Shown here: positions 42,733 through 50,272 of the stretch, piece after piece | How the letters are laid out: each line of letters begins with the position of its first letter | How positions within the stretch are numbered: the first letter of the stretch is position 1 | From: a virus | Virus record (IMG/VR): IMGVR_UViG_3300046313_000423 | Location: 1 to 50,272 of that record | Length of the DNA: 50,272 bases | Direction: 5' to 3' (one strand) | Translations under genes and position numbers: made by a program | Notes under the pieces: model-generated | Databases searched by the model: none | Told to the model about the DNA's origin: nothing | Seen by the model: only the letters and a program-made list of their open reading frames with translations

Positions 42733-43788
42733 ATGAGTAAGTCTTTGTATCCAATAATAACAGATACCCATCTTAAAAATGACAATATAGAAATTGTCAA
42801 AAGCGTATTCATTCAATTTATAGACTTGATAAAATCTAGAGGATTGAAGCAAGCTATACATATGGGTGATTTTTTTACATCTAGATCAAGTCAATCTTTG
42901 AATTGTTTGTTAGTAGCTAATCAGATACTTGACATGTTTGAGAAAGAAAAGATATTACTATATATAATTTCAGGGAACCACGACAAAGTGAATTTGATTG
43001 ATGAAAAATCATATTTGTCTGTAATATGTAATAATAGAGAATATGTTAATTTAATTGAAAAGGAGGAATCAATAATTGGATCAAATGGAATAATGTTACA
43101 TTTTGTTCCATATTTTAAGGAAGGTTCTGAATATCTTGGTAGATTGTCTAACTTATTAAATCACGAGTCTTTTCAGAATCCAATGAAGCATGTTTTATTC
43201 ACACATACAAGCATAAATGGAGTTAGAAACAATGACGGTAGCGTTGTAGAAGGCGATGTAGAGCAAGATTTTTTCAATGAATTTGATTTAGTTTTGAGCG
43301 GTCATTATCACCAAAGAAGCGAAGTTACAGATACGATAATATATATCGGTAGTGCATATCAAGCAAACTTTGGCGAAGATGAAGGTAAAGGATTTACAAT
43401 ATTACATAATGATTTAACTTTAGAATATATACAATCTAAATTTCCAATATACAAAAAAATAATCATTGACATCGAAGATGAAGAAAAAGCATCAAATATG
43501 TTAAAAGAATATGCCGACACTGATGACAATATTAGATTTGTATTCAAAGGAAGTCAACAACAAATAGAGCAAATAGATGCTAATAAATTCACTACAAGTG
43601 GTATAAGCGTACAATTTGAAAATATTGTAGATAGAGGTGTTTTATTTGAAGAAGTAGAAGAAGCTCAAATAATGTCTTTTGATAAAAAAACAGTATTGAA
43701 GAATTACATTATGTATTCTAAACAACAAGAGTTCAACAAAGATCAATTAAAGCAAGGAATGAATTTGTTGAATAACATACAATTTTAA
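42733..43788 (+). CDS. sbcD: gp47/SbcD-like (Mre11) nuclease subunit
   Basis: This 351-residue metallophosphoesterase has the motifs D11-T-H13, GD in HMGDFF (D46), GNHD with N82-H83-D84, THTS and SGHYHQ, all expected for the two-metal site. Mre11-type nucleases trim double-strand ends and supply 3' single strands for UvsX. The size matches T4 gp47 (339). It is followed by its partner ATPase after 2 bp, the usual gp47-gp46 order. Confidence 0.9.
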   Translation: MSKSLYPIITDTHLKNDNIEIVKSVFIQFIDLIKSRGLKQAIHMGDFFTSRSSQSLNCLLVANQILDMFEKEKILLYIISGNHDKVNLIDEKSYLSVICNNREYVNLIEKEESIIGSNGIMLHFVPYFKEGSEYLGRLSNLLNHESFQNPMKHVLFTHTSINGVRNNDGSVVEGDVEQDFFNEFDLVLSGHYHQRSEVTDTIIYIGSAYQANFGEDEGKGFTILHNDLTLEYIQSKFPIYKKIIIDIEDEEKASNMLKEYADTDDNIRFVFKGSQQQIEQIDANKFTTSGISVQFENIVDRGVLFEEVEEAQIMSFDKKTVLKNYIMYSKQQEFNKDQLKQGMNLLNNIQF

Positions 43789-43790
43789 TT

Positions 43791-45668
43791 ATGTGGTACC
43801 CAATCTCAATCAGATTTCAAAATTTATTTAGCCATTCAGATACAACATTTAAATTCATAAATAATGAAATGACTATGTTGTTAGGAGTTAATGAAGATGA
43901 CAATGGTTCAAATTCAAATGGTTCAGGGAAATCAACAATAATAGAAGCTATCACATTAGCAATAACAGGTGATGTATATAGAGGTGTTTCTAAAGAAGAT
44001 TACATAAGTTATGGTGAAGATTTTTGTTTTGTTGATTTCGAGTTAAGGAATGATATATTGAATCAAAGTCTTCAAATAAAGAGAAGAGTATATTCGAGTT
44101 CAAAATCTGCTAAATTAGAAATATACATTGATGGAGAATTTCCAAAAGAAATACCTACTTCTACTAATGGTGGAATAGATGTTAGGATTGGAAGTAAGCA
44201 AATATTTGAAATAATTGGTATTTCTAAAGAGGATTTTTTGAATTATTATGTAATAGGTCAAGGAAATAGGAATTCTTTCTTTACAGCTAATGACACAAAA
44301 CAGAAAGAAATAATTTCCAGATTCAGTAATTTTTTGGAAATAGATCAATTAATAGATCATTTATCCAAAGAAGATAAAAGATTTGATTCAGAATTACAGT
44401 CAGTTCATTCAAACATTAATTCCTGTGATGAATTAATAACTTATTTCAAGGAAGATATTTCAGAAATTAAGGGAAACTTCAAACAAACAAAAGAACAAGA
44501 AATAAGCAACAAAAAAATAGAAATCAAGGAAGTTAATGAAAAAACATTAAAAGTTGCGGAAAAGGTACGAGAAAATGAAAAGAAGATTGAAGATAAAAGA
44601 TTAGAGCTATCTAAAATAATACCTATAGATAATTCTAAAGTTGAATCTCAAATAAAGAAAATACGTAATCAAATATCAGACATTGATTTAGAATTGAGAG
44701 AATCAAACAAATTATTATCAGGATTGAATTCAAAGACAGGTGAAATCATAGAGTGCCCTAAATGTGATCATAAATTCATACCAGACGAAGAATTGTCAGT
44801 AGATGATATAAACGACAACATATCATCATTAGAGGAATTAATTCAATCTTCAGTAGATGAAAAAGACTTGAAAGAAAAAAGATTAAAGCAATATAAGCAA
44901 GAATTACTTAAATCAGATGAATTAAAATCTAAAAAATCAACATTAGACAATGAGATATACTCATATGTTGAAATAAAAGATAATCAACTTGATAATTTAG
45001 AAAATTACAAAAAGAGACTAAAAAGATTACTCAATGAATTAGTAGAAATAAATAAAAAAAGCCTAAAGGATCAAATTTGTGAAATAGAATCAAAGTTAAC
45101 TAAACAAGTAGAAAAAAAGGAATTATTTTTAGAATCTTACAATGAGATACAATTAAAAAAAGATGAAAATCAATTTCATTTATTCCATTTTGGCAAGAAA
45201 GGATTCAAAACTTATTTGGCTAATAAATCAATAAGAACAATACAAGATATTTGTAATTTTTATCTTCAAAAATTTGAAACCAATCTACAGGTTCAGATGT
45301 CAGGTTTCACTGTGCTAAAGTCTGGTGAGGTCAGAGATAAAATTGAAATTTCTGTATTGAAGAATGGATTGAATAAAGGATTATTTGATAAATATTCTGG
45401 TGGTGAAAAGTCAAGAGTAGATATAGCTGGGATAATAGCTATCAATAGATTGATAAATAATGGTTGCGGTGATAAAGGTTTGAATCTTTTAATACTTGAT
45501 GAAAACGTTTCATATCTAGACTCTTCAGGACAATCTGAAGTGATAAAAATATTATCCAAGTCAAAAATAACAACATTATTGGTTATGCATCAAGTTGATG
45601 ATATACCTTATAAAAATAAAGTTGTCATAAGAAAAGAAAATAATAATAGTGTAATTTTAAGTAAATGA
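43791..45668 (+). CDS. sbcC: gp46/SbcC-like (Rad50) ATPase subunit
   Basis: This 625-residue SMC-type ATPase has Walker A NSNGSGKST at 41-49, long coiled-coil arms on both sides of a zinc-hook motif C322-P-K-C325, the ABC signature YSGGEKSR at 535-542 and Walker B LLILDENVSYLD. It forms the ATP-driven partner of the gp47-like nuclease. Length is close to T4 gp46 (560). The stop overlaps the next start (ATGA). Confidence 0.92.
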   Translation: MWYPISIRFQNLFSHSDTTFKFINNEMTMLLGVNEDDNGSNSNGSGKSTIIEAITLAITGDVYRGVSKEDYISYGEDFCFVDFELRNDILNQSLQIKRRVYSSSKSAKLEIYIDGEFPKEIPTSTNGGIDVRIGSKQIFEIIGISKEDFLNYYVIGQGNRNSFFTANDTKQKEIISRFSNFLEIDQLIDHLSKEDKRFDSELQSVHSNINSCDELITYFKEDISEIKGNFKQTKEQEISNKKIEIKEVNEKTLKVAEKVRENEKKIEDKRLELSKIIPIDNSKVESQIKKIRNQISDIDLELRESNKLLSGLNSKTGEIIECPKCDHKFIPDEELSVDDINDNISSLEELIQSSVDEKDLKEKRLKQYKQELLKSDELKSKKSTLDNEIYSYVEIKDNQLDNLENYKKRLKRLLNELVEINKKSLKDQICEIESKLTKQVEKKELFLESYNEIQLKKDENQFHLFHFGKKGFKTYLANKSIRTIQDICNFYLQKFETNLQVQMSGFTVLKSGEVRDKIEISVLKNGLNKGLFDKYSGGEKSRVDIAGIIAINRLINNGCGDKGLNLLILDENVSYLDSSGQSEVIKILSKSKITTLLVMHQVDDIPYKNKVVIRKENNNSVILSK

Positions 45669-46111
45669 TAATAGGTATTGATCCAGGAAAAGAAGGTGGA
45701 ATAGCTGTAATAAATAATGGTATTTTAGTCATAAAAAAGATGCCATCAACTCCAAAAGAAATATTTGACACTTTGAAAATGTTCAAGATGTTAAGTAAAG
45801 GAGATATTTATTGTTACCTTGAAAAAGTCCAAGGATTACCGAAAATGTCAGGAGCTGGAATGTTTACATTCGGTCAAGGATTTGGTTGGTTACAGATGGC
45901 TCTATTATCATTAGAAATACCTACTGAACAAGTTACTCCACAAAAGTGGCAAAAAGAATTTCAACTTGGAACAAAAGGAGAACAAACAACATCAGTTTGG
46001 AAAAATAAGATGAAGAATAAAGCAGAACAATTATATCCAAAGAATAAGATGTTTCTTTGGGGTTCAGACGCTGTTCTAATTGCAGAATACGGGAGAAGAA
46101 ATAAAAAATAA
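45665..46111 (+). CDS. RuvC-like Holliday-junction resolvase
   Basis: This 148-residue RNase-H-fold nuclease has an N-terminal GIDPG with D6, a second acidic site E53 in YLEKVQG, and a C-terminal SDAVLIAEYG with D135 and E141. The spacing fits the RuvC acidic triad or tetrad, and the QxTPQKWQKEFQ segment resembles RuvC-like phage resolvases. It probably cleaves four-way junctions before packaging. It overlaps the gp46-like gene by 4 bp. Confidence 0.85.
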   Translation: MIIGIDPGKEGGIAVINNGILVIKKMPSTPKEIFDTLKMFKMLSKGDIYCYLEKVQGLPKMSGAGMFTFGQGFGWLQMALLSLEIPTEQVTPQKWQKEFQLGTKGEQTTSVWKNKMKNKAEQLYPKNKMFLWGSDAVLIAEYGRRNKK

Positions 46112-46117
46112 ACAATT

Positions 46118-46435
46118 ATGTCGATATTCCATAAATTTAGCGAAATATATGATGATATAATTTCTGAAGAAGATTTCAATTCATCAATATTCGCAGGTTG
46201 TGAAGAATTATTATCAATCCAATGGGATAAGTGTTTAATAGCATCTAATTACGATGAAGATACATTGAGTGAATTGTTCTATTTCATAGAAGGAGATTCT
46301 CAACACATAAAACATGAAAATAATTTTCTACTTTGTAAGTTGGATGATGTTGAATTAGTATTATTTGATGATTATGAAACAATGGCGATAATAATAAATA
46401 AAAAAGATGTAGAACAATTAGAAAGTTTCATATGA
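46118..46435 (+). CDS. Small acidic protein of unknown function
   Basis: This 105-residue acidic protein has helix at the N-terminus (FHKFSEIYDDIISEEDF) and alternating strands later (FLLCKLDDVELVLFDDYETMAIIIN). No motif or family is recognised. It lies between the RuvC-like gene and a zinc-ribbon-like gene, which it overlaps by 4 bp (ATGA), so it is co-expressed with the recombination operon. Confidence 0.6.
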   Translation: MSIFHKFSEIYDDIISEEDFNSSIFAGCEELLSIQWDKCLIASNYDEDTLSELFYFIEGDSQHIKHENNFLLCKLDDVELVLFDDYETMAIIINKKDVEQLESFI

Positions 46436-46749
46436 ATAATGAGTCGAATTTCAAGTGTTTGAATTGTGATAAAGAATACCACATTACAAATTTTATAATT
46501 AGTCAAGGTAATTCAAAAATCTCTTATAAGACAAAAAATCACAAAATTTTAACTTGTGAATGTGGAGAAGAATTAAAATCAATAGAAAAACCATTTTCAG
46601 GAATCCCCTTTTTTGGCAAGGTGTCTTCAATGTCTTTACAAGATAAGCAAAAAGAGTTGAAAAAAAGATCGAGTCAACACTTCAATAAAGAGATTAAAGA
46701 AAAGCAACATGAAATGCACAAAGAAACAATCAATTCAATGAAGAAATAA
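46432..46749 (+). CDS. Small protein with zinc-ribbon-like motif
   Basis: This 105-residue protein has two Cys pairs, KCLNCD near residues 8-13 and TCECGEE near 42-48, which form a plausible zinc ribbon. The C-terminal 45 residues are charged and helical. Such small ribbons often bind nucleic acid or act as adaptors, but no function is shown. It overlaps both neighbours (ATGA before, TAATG after). Confidence 0.6.
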   Translation: MNNESNFKCLNCDKEYHITNFIISQGNSKISYKTKNHKILTCECGEELKSIEKPFSGIPFFGKVSSMSLQDKQKELKKRSSQHFNKEIKEKQHEMHKETINSMKK

Positions 46750-47378
46750 TGAAGAATCTTTACCAAACAATACAGAAATGTTCAACAATTGAATTTGATA
46801 AAAAAACAGGTAGTCAAATCATATTAAAAATCAAACATTGCGATGATCAAAGAAAGATTCAACAGATGAAGTTTGATTTATTTAAAAAATCTTCAAAGAT
46901 AATAATAAAAGCAATAAATAATTTTCACAAACTCACTGAAAATTTTTCAAAAGAAAAAATCATCCACGAAGATGAAGATATAGCTTTAGAGTGTTGGGCT
47001 ATATTTGATACTTGCATCAAGAATATAAAGATAATAGATCATAAAAAATATATATTTTATTTGAATACTTCTCTCAATAGAGGAGTATATAGAATATTTG
47101 AAAGACATTATAAGAAACACTATGATGTTGTCTCATCTTCAAATTCTGAAAATATATCCATAGTCTCTTCCAGAGTTAATGACAATGTTGATCTTATAGA
47201 TTTAGACTTAAAAAACAATTTTTCGGAAGTTGAGATATCTATAATAGAATTCAAAGTCTCTGGCGAGAAATTGAATATTTTTCTCAAAAAATCTAATTTG
47301 TCAAGTAATCAATATAATGAATATCTAGATTCTATTAAGAATAGAATGTTAGAATTATACAAAAACACAACCAAATAA
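46749..47378 (+). CDS. Sigma-factor-like protein (second of two)
   Basis: This 209-residue protein shares the pattern of the sigma-like protein at 32252: EDEDIALECWAIFDTCIKN at about 75-92 followed by FYLNTSLNRGVYRIFERHYKKH at 103-124, matching the EDI..E and FYL.T elements of region 2. The C-terminus (about 160-205) is a helical segment that could be a region-4 remnant. Placement behind gp46/47 and the resolvase recalls T4, where late sigma gp55 lies near gp46/47. Promoter class is unknown. The first codon overlaps the previous stop (TAATG). Confidence 0.5.
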   Translation: MKNLYQTIQKCSTIEFDKKTGSQIILKIKHCDDQRKIQQMKFDLFKKSSKIIIKAINNFHKLTENFSKEKIIHEDEDIALECWAIFDTCIKNIKIIDHKKYIFYLNTSLNRGVYRIFERHYKKHYDVVSSSNSENISIVSSRVNDNVDLIDLDLKNNFSEVEISIIEFKVSGEKLNIFLKKSNLSSNQYNEYLDSIKNRMLELYKNTTK

Positions 47379-47384
47379 TATTTT

Positions 47385-47696
47385 ATGAAGACAATAACAA
47401 ATAATATATATGCTCAGGTATTTGCACTTTGTAAGATGGATGTAAATATAGCTATAATAGATGATCAATACTTCACTTATCTAAGGTTTGATGCGAGTAG
47501 TTCCGGAAATACCAGCAGCATTGATTTCAACACCTTATATGGAATTTGTATTACAGAATTTATCGAGCAAGAGAAGATTAATATGACAACACACCCAACG
47601 TTGTTCTATCAACAATTTGAAAAATTCATAATGAATCTAAATCCAGTGCTGATTAAATTCAACAAAACAATGCCTTATTTTTTATTTAGTAAATAA
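47385..47696 (+). CDS. Small protein of unknown function
   Basis: This 103-residue alpha/beta protein has NIAIIDDQYFTYLRFD at 20-35 and a helical C-terminal half (TLFYQQFEKFIMNLNP). No motif is recognised. It is separated by 6 bp from the sigma-like gene and by 1 bp from the next gene, so it belongs to the same transcript. Confidence 0.6.
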   Translation: MKTITNNIYAQVFALCKMDVNIAIIDDQYFTYLRFDASSSGNTSSIDFNTLYGICITEFIEQEKINMTTHPTLFYQQFEKFIMNLNPVLIKFNKTMPYFLFSK

Positions 47697-47697
47697 A

Positions 47698-48045
47698 ATG
47701 AATATAGTTGAATTCAAATTTCTTAAAAGCGTGTTGGAATTATTAAATGAGGAATTTCCATCAAAATTATCCATAAATCCTCTTAATGGAAAAACAACGA
47801 TATCAGAAGATAATTTTACTTGTTATGGTGAAAATAGTATTTGGAATATATGTTGCACAGATTATTGGATTTATGAATCTAAAGAATTCAAATATTTGAA
47901 AAACAAGCTATTGGTAATATTCAAACAAAATTCAATAAAAGTTAAATTCAGCCAAGTCTATATTGTAACTCAAATAATAAAGAAAAAAGATATTATTTCA
48001 AATAAAAATATATTCATAGGTAAGGTTAAATCTACGATCCAATAA
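47698..48045 (+). CDS. Small protein of unknown function
   Basis: This 115-residue alpha/beta protein starts with a helix (IVEFKFLKSVLELLNEEF) followed by strands and a Cys-containing segment (SIWNICCTDYWIYE), and a basic helix/strand end. No family is recognised. It is the last gene before a hairpin at 48051. Confidence 0.6.
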   Translation: MNIVEFKFLKSVLELLNEEFPSKLSINPLNGKTTISEDNFTCYGENSIWNICCTDYWIYESKEFKYLKNKLLVIFKQNSIKVKFSQVYIVTQIIKKKDIISNKNIFIGKVKSTIQ

Positions 48046-48050
48046 TAACA

Positions 48051-48080
48051 TAGTTATTTATTATATAAATAACTAATTTT
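48051..48080 (+). terminator. Hairpin before the UvrD-like helicase gene
   Basis: A 10-bp perfect stem TAGTTATTTA/TAAATAACTA (48051-48060 with 48066-48075) has a 5-nt loop and is followed by ATTTT just before the ATG at 48081. The stem is almost pure A+T, so it is a weak terminator or a translation control element for the helicase gene. Confidence 0.5.
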
Positions 48081-49571
48081 ATGTTCAAGCCAAGTAAGTA
48101 TCAACAAGCATTATTCGACGAAATAACCAATACAAACAACAACATATTAGTGTCAGCTGTTGCAGGAAGCGGTAAGACAACAAGTATAGTTGAGTCTTTA
48201 AAATTAATACCAAAGACAAAAGATGTTATATTTTTAGCATTTAATAAGTCAATAGTCAATGAATTGACAGAACGTGTACCAAAACACGTAGAAGTTTCAA
48301 CAATACACTCATTCGGTTGCAAAACATTATTCAGACATTACGGCAAAATATCAATAAGTGAAGATAAATTATATTCATTGGCTATAAAGATGTCTAAAGA
48401 TTGGAATATACCAAAGTCAGAAAATTTATTTGCTTATTGCTATAGAGTCAGACAATTATGCGATATAATGCGCCAAACGCTATGTACAGAAAATGAAGAT
48501 GAAATATTCCAATTATCTTTAAGATATAACATAGATGTAATGTATAATGAAATAGAACACGCAATTAAAGTTGTCGAAAAAAGTAATAAAAATCTAGAAT
48601 CAATAGATTTTGTGGACATGATATATCAATTAGCTAGAAAGAATTTAAAAACAAAAAGATATGATTATGTGTTCATAGATGAAGTGCAAGATTTGAATAG
48701 AGCACAACAACAAATAGTAAAAAAATTAATTAAACCTAATGGCAGATTCATTGGAGTTGGTGATCAATTCCAGAGTATATACGGATTTGCAGGCGCTGAC
48801 TTTGAATCATTCTATAGAATGAAACATCTTATGCCAAATACTGTAGAATTGCCATTGTCTGTTTGTTATAGGTGCGGCATTGATATCGTTAAAAAAGCTC
48901 AATCAATAATACCGCATATAGAATATAACCCACTCCAAAAACAAGGATTAGTCAAACTAGATGGTAAATTCTCAGATATTCAAGTTGGAGATTGGGTATT
49001 GTGTAGAAATACTAAGCCATTGATAATGGCATTTATTCAATTATTAAGAGATGGTAAAAAGGCAAATATAAAAGGTCGTGAAATAGGTAAGGGATTGGTT
49101 AATTTAATACAAAAAACCAACAAAAAAGACATAAAATCACTAATAAAGCAATTAAAGGTAGATAGAGTAAGGATAAAAGAAAAATTACTCAATAAAGGTG
49201 TTAAAAACGTCAATGAACATGAAAAAGTCATAATATTCACTGAAAAGATAGAAATAATATCTATTTTATCTGACACTGTTGGTGGAAGCGTTGATAAATT
49301 AATAAAATACATCAACACTATATTCTTAGATGATGATATGCCAGGAGTTGTATTATCAACCATACATAAATCAAAAGGTATGGAAGCTAAAAGGGTATTT
49401 ATAATTTGCGCAGAATTGCTTCCTAGTAAATACGCAAAGCAACCACATGAAATAGCTCAAGAAAAGAATTTAGAATATGTAATGATAACAAGAGCAAAAG
49501 AAGAATTAATATACATACCATCACATGAATTCAACCCAGATGATGTGCAGCGGGAGCAAATAGAAGATTGA
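48081..49571 (+). CDS. UvrD/PcrA-like SF1 DNA helicase
   Basis: This 496-residue SF1A helicase has Walker A in AVAGSGKTT (26-34), motif Ia FLAFNKSI, motif Ib-like STIHSFGCKTLF, the motif II box IDEVQD with D200-E201, motif III GVGDQFQSIYGFAGAD, and C-terminal motifs VVLSTIHKSKGMEAKRV and YVMITRAKEELI. The length is shorter than UvrD (about 720) and similar to phage Dda-type helicases. It probably strips proteins from DNA or restarts forks. Its start lies right after a hairpin, and its stop precedes the second 78-bp repeat. Confidence 0.9.
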   Translation: MFKPSKYQQALFDEITNTNNNILVSAVAGSGKTTSIVESLKLIPKTKDVIFLAFNKSIVNELTERVPKHVEVSTIHSFGCKTLFRHYGKISISEDKLYSLAIKMSKDWNIPKSENLFAYCYRVRQLCDIMRQTLCTENEDEIFQLSLRYNIDVMYNEIEHAIKVVEKSNKNLESIDFVDMIYQLARKNLKTKRYDYVFIDEVQDLNRAQQQIVKKLIKPNGRFIGVGDQFQSIYGFAGADFESFYRMKHLMPNTVELPLSVCYRCGIDIVKKAQSIIPHIEYNPLQKQGLVKLDGKFSDIQVGDWVLCRNTKPLIMAFIQLLRDGKKANIKGREIGKGLVNLIQKTNKKDIKSLIKQLKVDRVRIKEKLLNKGVKNVNEHEKVIIFTEKIEIISILSDTVGGSVDKLIKYINTIFLDDDMPGVVLSTIHKSKGMEAKRVFIICAELLPSKYAKQPHEIAQEKNLEYVMITRAKEELIYIPSHEFNPDDVQREQIED

Positions 49572-49584
49572 TCAAAGTTATACG

Positions 49585-49662
49585 AAATACAAGGATTTTA
49601 AAAATAATTTAAAATTTTATACATAAAAATTTTTATTATACAAAAACAAATTAGATATTAGC
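49585..49662 (+). repeat. 78-bp A+T-rich intergenic repeat, copy 2
   Basis: The second copy matches 31264-31341 at 77 of 78 positions. It keeps both the inverted repeat (49595-49602 with 49608-49615) and the 14-bp palindrome (49623-49636). It lies 40 bp before the start of the repeat-protein gene, so it likely carries that gene's promoter. The two copies stand 18.3 kb apart in the same orientation. Confidence 0.9.
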
Positions 49663-49702
49663 CATAATAAAATAGAAATATAAATGCTAAAAACACAAAA
49701 TC

Positions 49703-50272
49703 ATGAAAAATCTAACATTCTCAGGAGATTCAACATTAAAACAATCATTATTAGAAAATCTAAAGCAACACCAAGATTTAGATGCCTTTATTCAGGGAAC
49801 TTGGATCAGAAAAGATCAAATAATTGACGGTGGTCATTTCAAAGGTTGTTTTTACGGTTGTACTATGCAAACAACTGATGATCCAATATTAGCTTTTTCG
49901 CAAAAGTATAACATAGATTTATGGTATTGTCACTTGACTGAAAAGATATTTGAAGGTTTACCAGATGGCGAGTATCAAAAATTCCCATATGAATCCATAG
50001 ATATATTGCCAGTAAGTTTCGACTTTAATGTATTAAAATCATCGTTCAATAAATCTATTTTATTAAAACAATTAGATTGGATTAAAGACGATAATGTTAG
50101 AAAAATCCTAGAGCAAACCTCCGAGTTATTTGATGTTCCATTCGATAAAATTGATATACAAGAAGCAAGGTCAGCAGCGTGGTCAGCAGAGTCAGCAGCA
50201 AGGTCATCAGCGTGGTCAGCAGAGTCAGCAGAGTCAGCAGCAAGGTCAGCAGCAAGGTCATCAGCGTGGTCA
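49703..50272 (+). CDS. Protein with Ser-Ala-Ala-Trp/Arg repeats, cut by the window edge
   Basis: An open frame runs from ATG 49703 past the right edge (190 codons visible). The N-terminal 150 residues look globular, with AFIQGTWIRKDQIIDGG, HFKGCFYGCTMQ and YNIDLWYCHLTEKIFEGLP. From about residue 154 the sequence becomes short repeats of SAAR, SAAW, SSAW and SAE. This kind of protein, a small globular head and long SA-rich repeats, occurs in bacteria and phages but has no function known to me. It stands behind its own copy of the 78-bp repeat, so it may be expressed separately. The end is unknown. Confidence 0.85.
   Translation, partial: MKNLTFSGDSTLKQSLLENLKQHQDLDAFIQGTWIRKDQIIDGGHFKGCFYGCTMQTTDDPILAFSQKYNIDLWYCHLTEKIFEGLPDGEYQKFPYESIDILPVSFDFNVLKSSFNKSILLKQLDWIKDDNVRKILEQTSELFDVPFDKIDIQEARSAAWSAESAARSSAWSAESAESAARSAARSSAWS
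50164..50272 (+). repeat. Tandem 9- and 12-bp repeats encoding SAAW/SAAR/SAE units
   Basis: The last 109 bp are built from units such as TCAGCAGCGTGG, TCAGCAGCAAGG and TCAGCAGAG in irregular order. They are more G+C-rich than the rest of the window. All units keep the reading frame (SAAW, SAAR, SSAW or SAE). The tract continues past the window edge. Confidence 0.9.

Noticed and set aside
1-50272. CRISPR array, tRNA genes, insertion sequences or integrase.
   Set aside because: No regular spaced repeats other than those listed, no tRNA-like cloverleaf that I could recognise by eye, and no transposase or integrase motif. A tRNA scan would be the proper test.

Overview
The window is a 50 kb stretch of a lytic-type, contractile-tailed (myovirus) phage genome. 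Every gene I can support lies on the + strand, packed with 0-50 bp gaps and frequent TAATG or ATGA overlaps. Base composition is strongly A+T rich (roughly 70% by eye). Start codons are preceded by A-rich leaders (for example TAAA or CAAA runs) and I see no Shine-Dalgarno-like GGAGG at the gene starts. That pattern, with fibronectin-like fibre proteins typical of flavobacterial phages, suggests a host in the Bacteroidetes/Flavobacteriia. The host assignment is an inference.

Region 1 (1-26459) is the virion module. It opens with the C-terminal end of a head protein, a terminator and a small acidic protein. Head-tail connector genes follow (adaptor, zinc-motif stopper, HK97 gp10-like neck protein), then an unexpected AAA+ ATPase and a tail-terminator candidate. 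Next come the tail sheath, the tail tube with its own terminator, a membrane-anchored protein, two tail-assembly-chaperone-like ORFs, the tape measure, a hub with an N-terminal muralytic domain, the spike, a gp25-like wedge protein, a baseplate J protein, and about eight fibre or adhesin genes. The module ends in a large 16-bp-stem inverted repeat.

Region 2 (26460-26798) is a non-coding junction with hairpins, a G-tract patch and one doubtful mini-ORF.

Region 3 (26799-49571) is the replication, recombination and regulation module. It holds a UvsW-like helicase, DnaB-like helicase, DnaG-like primase, a winged-helix protein, a sigma-factor-like protein, an acidic protein, a thymidylate-synthase-family enzyme, a family C DNA polymerase (DnaE-like), a YfbR-like nucleotidase, a DUF3310-like protein, a UvsY-like candidate, a gp32-like single-strand binding protein, UvsX, gp47/SbcD, gp46/SbcC, a RuvC-like resolvase, a second sigma-like protein, small orphans and a UvrD-like helicase. 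T4-type recombination (UvsX, possible UvsY, gp32-like SSB, gp46/47, UvsW) is here combined with a bacterial-type replicative polymerase.

Region 4 (49572-50272) starts with a second, nearly identical copy of a 78-bp A+T-rich intergenic element also found at 31264-31341. It is followed by a gene cut by the window edge that runs into a Ser-Ala-Ala-Trp/Arg repeat tract.

The most interesting points are the 78-bp repeat pair, the AAA+ ATPase among the neck genes, the two sigma-like proteins, the UvsY-like candidate, the same-frame chaperone pair split by TAA-ATG, the altered thymidylate-synthase-family enzyme, the polymerase with a degenerate PHP domain and an insertion beside its catalytic aspartates, and the repeat protein at the right edge. 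Terminase, portal, lysis genes and tRNAs were not seen.
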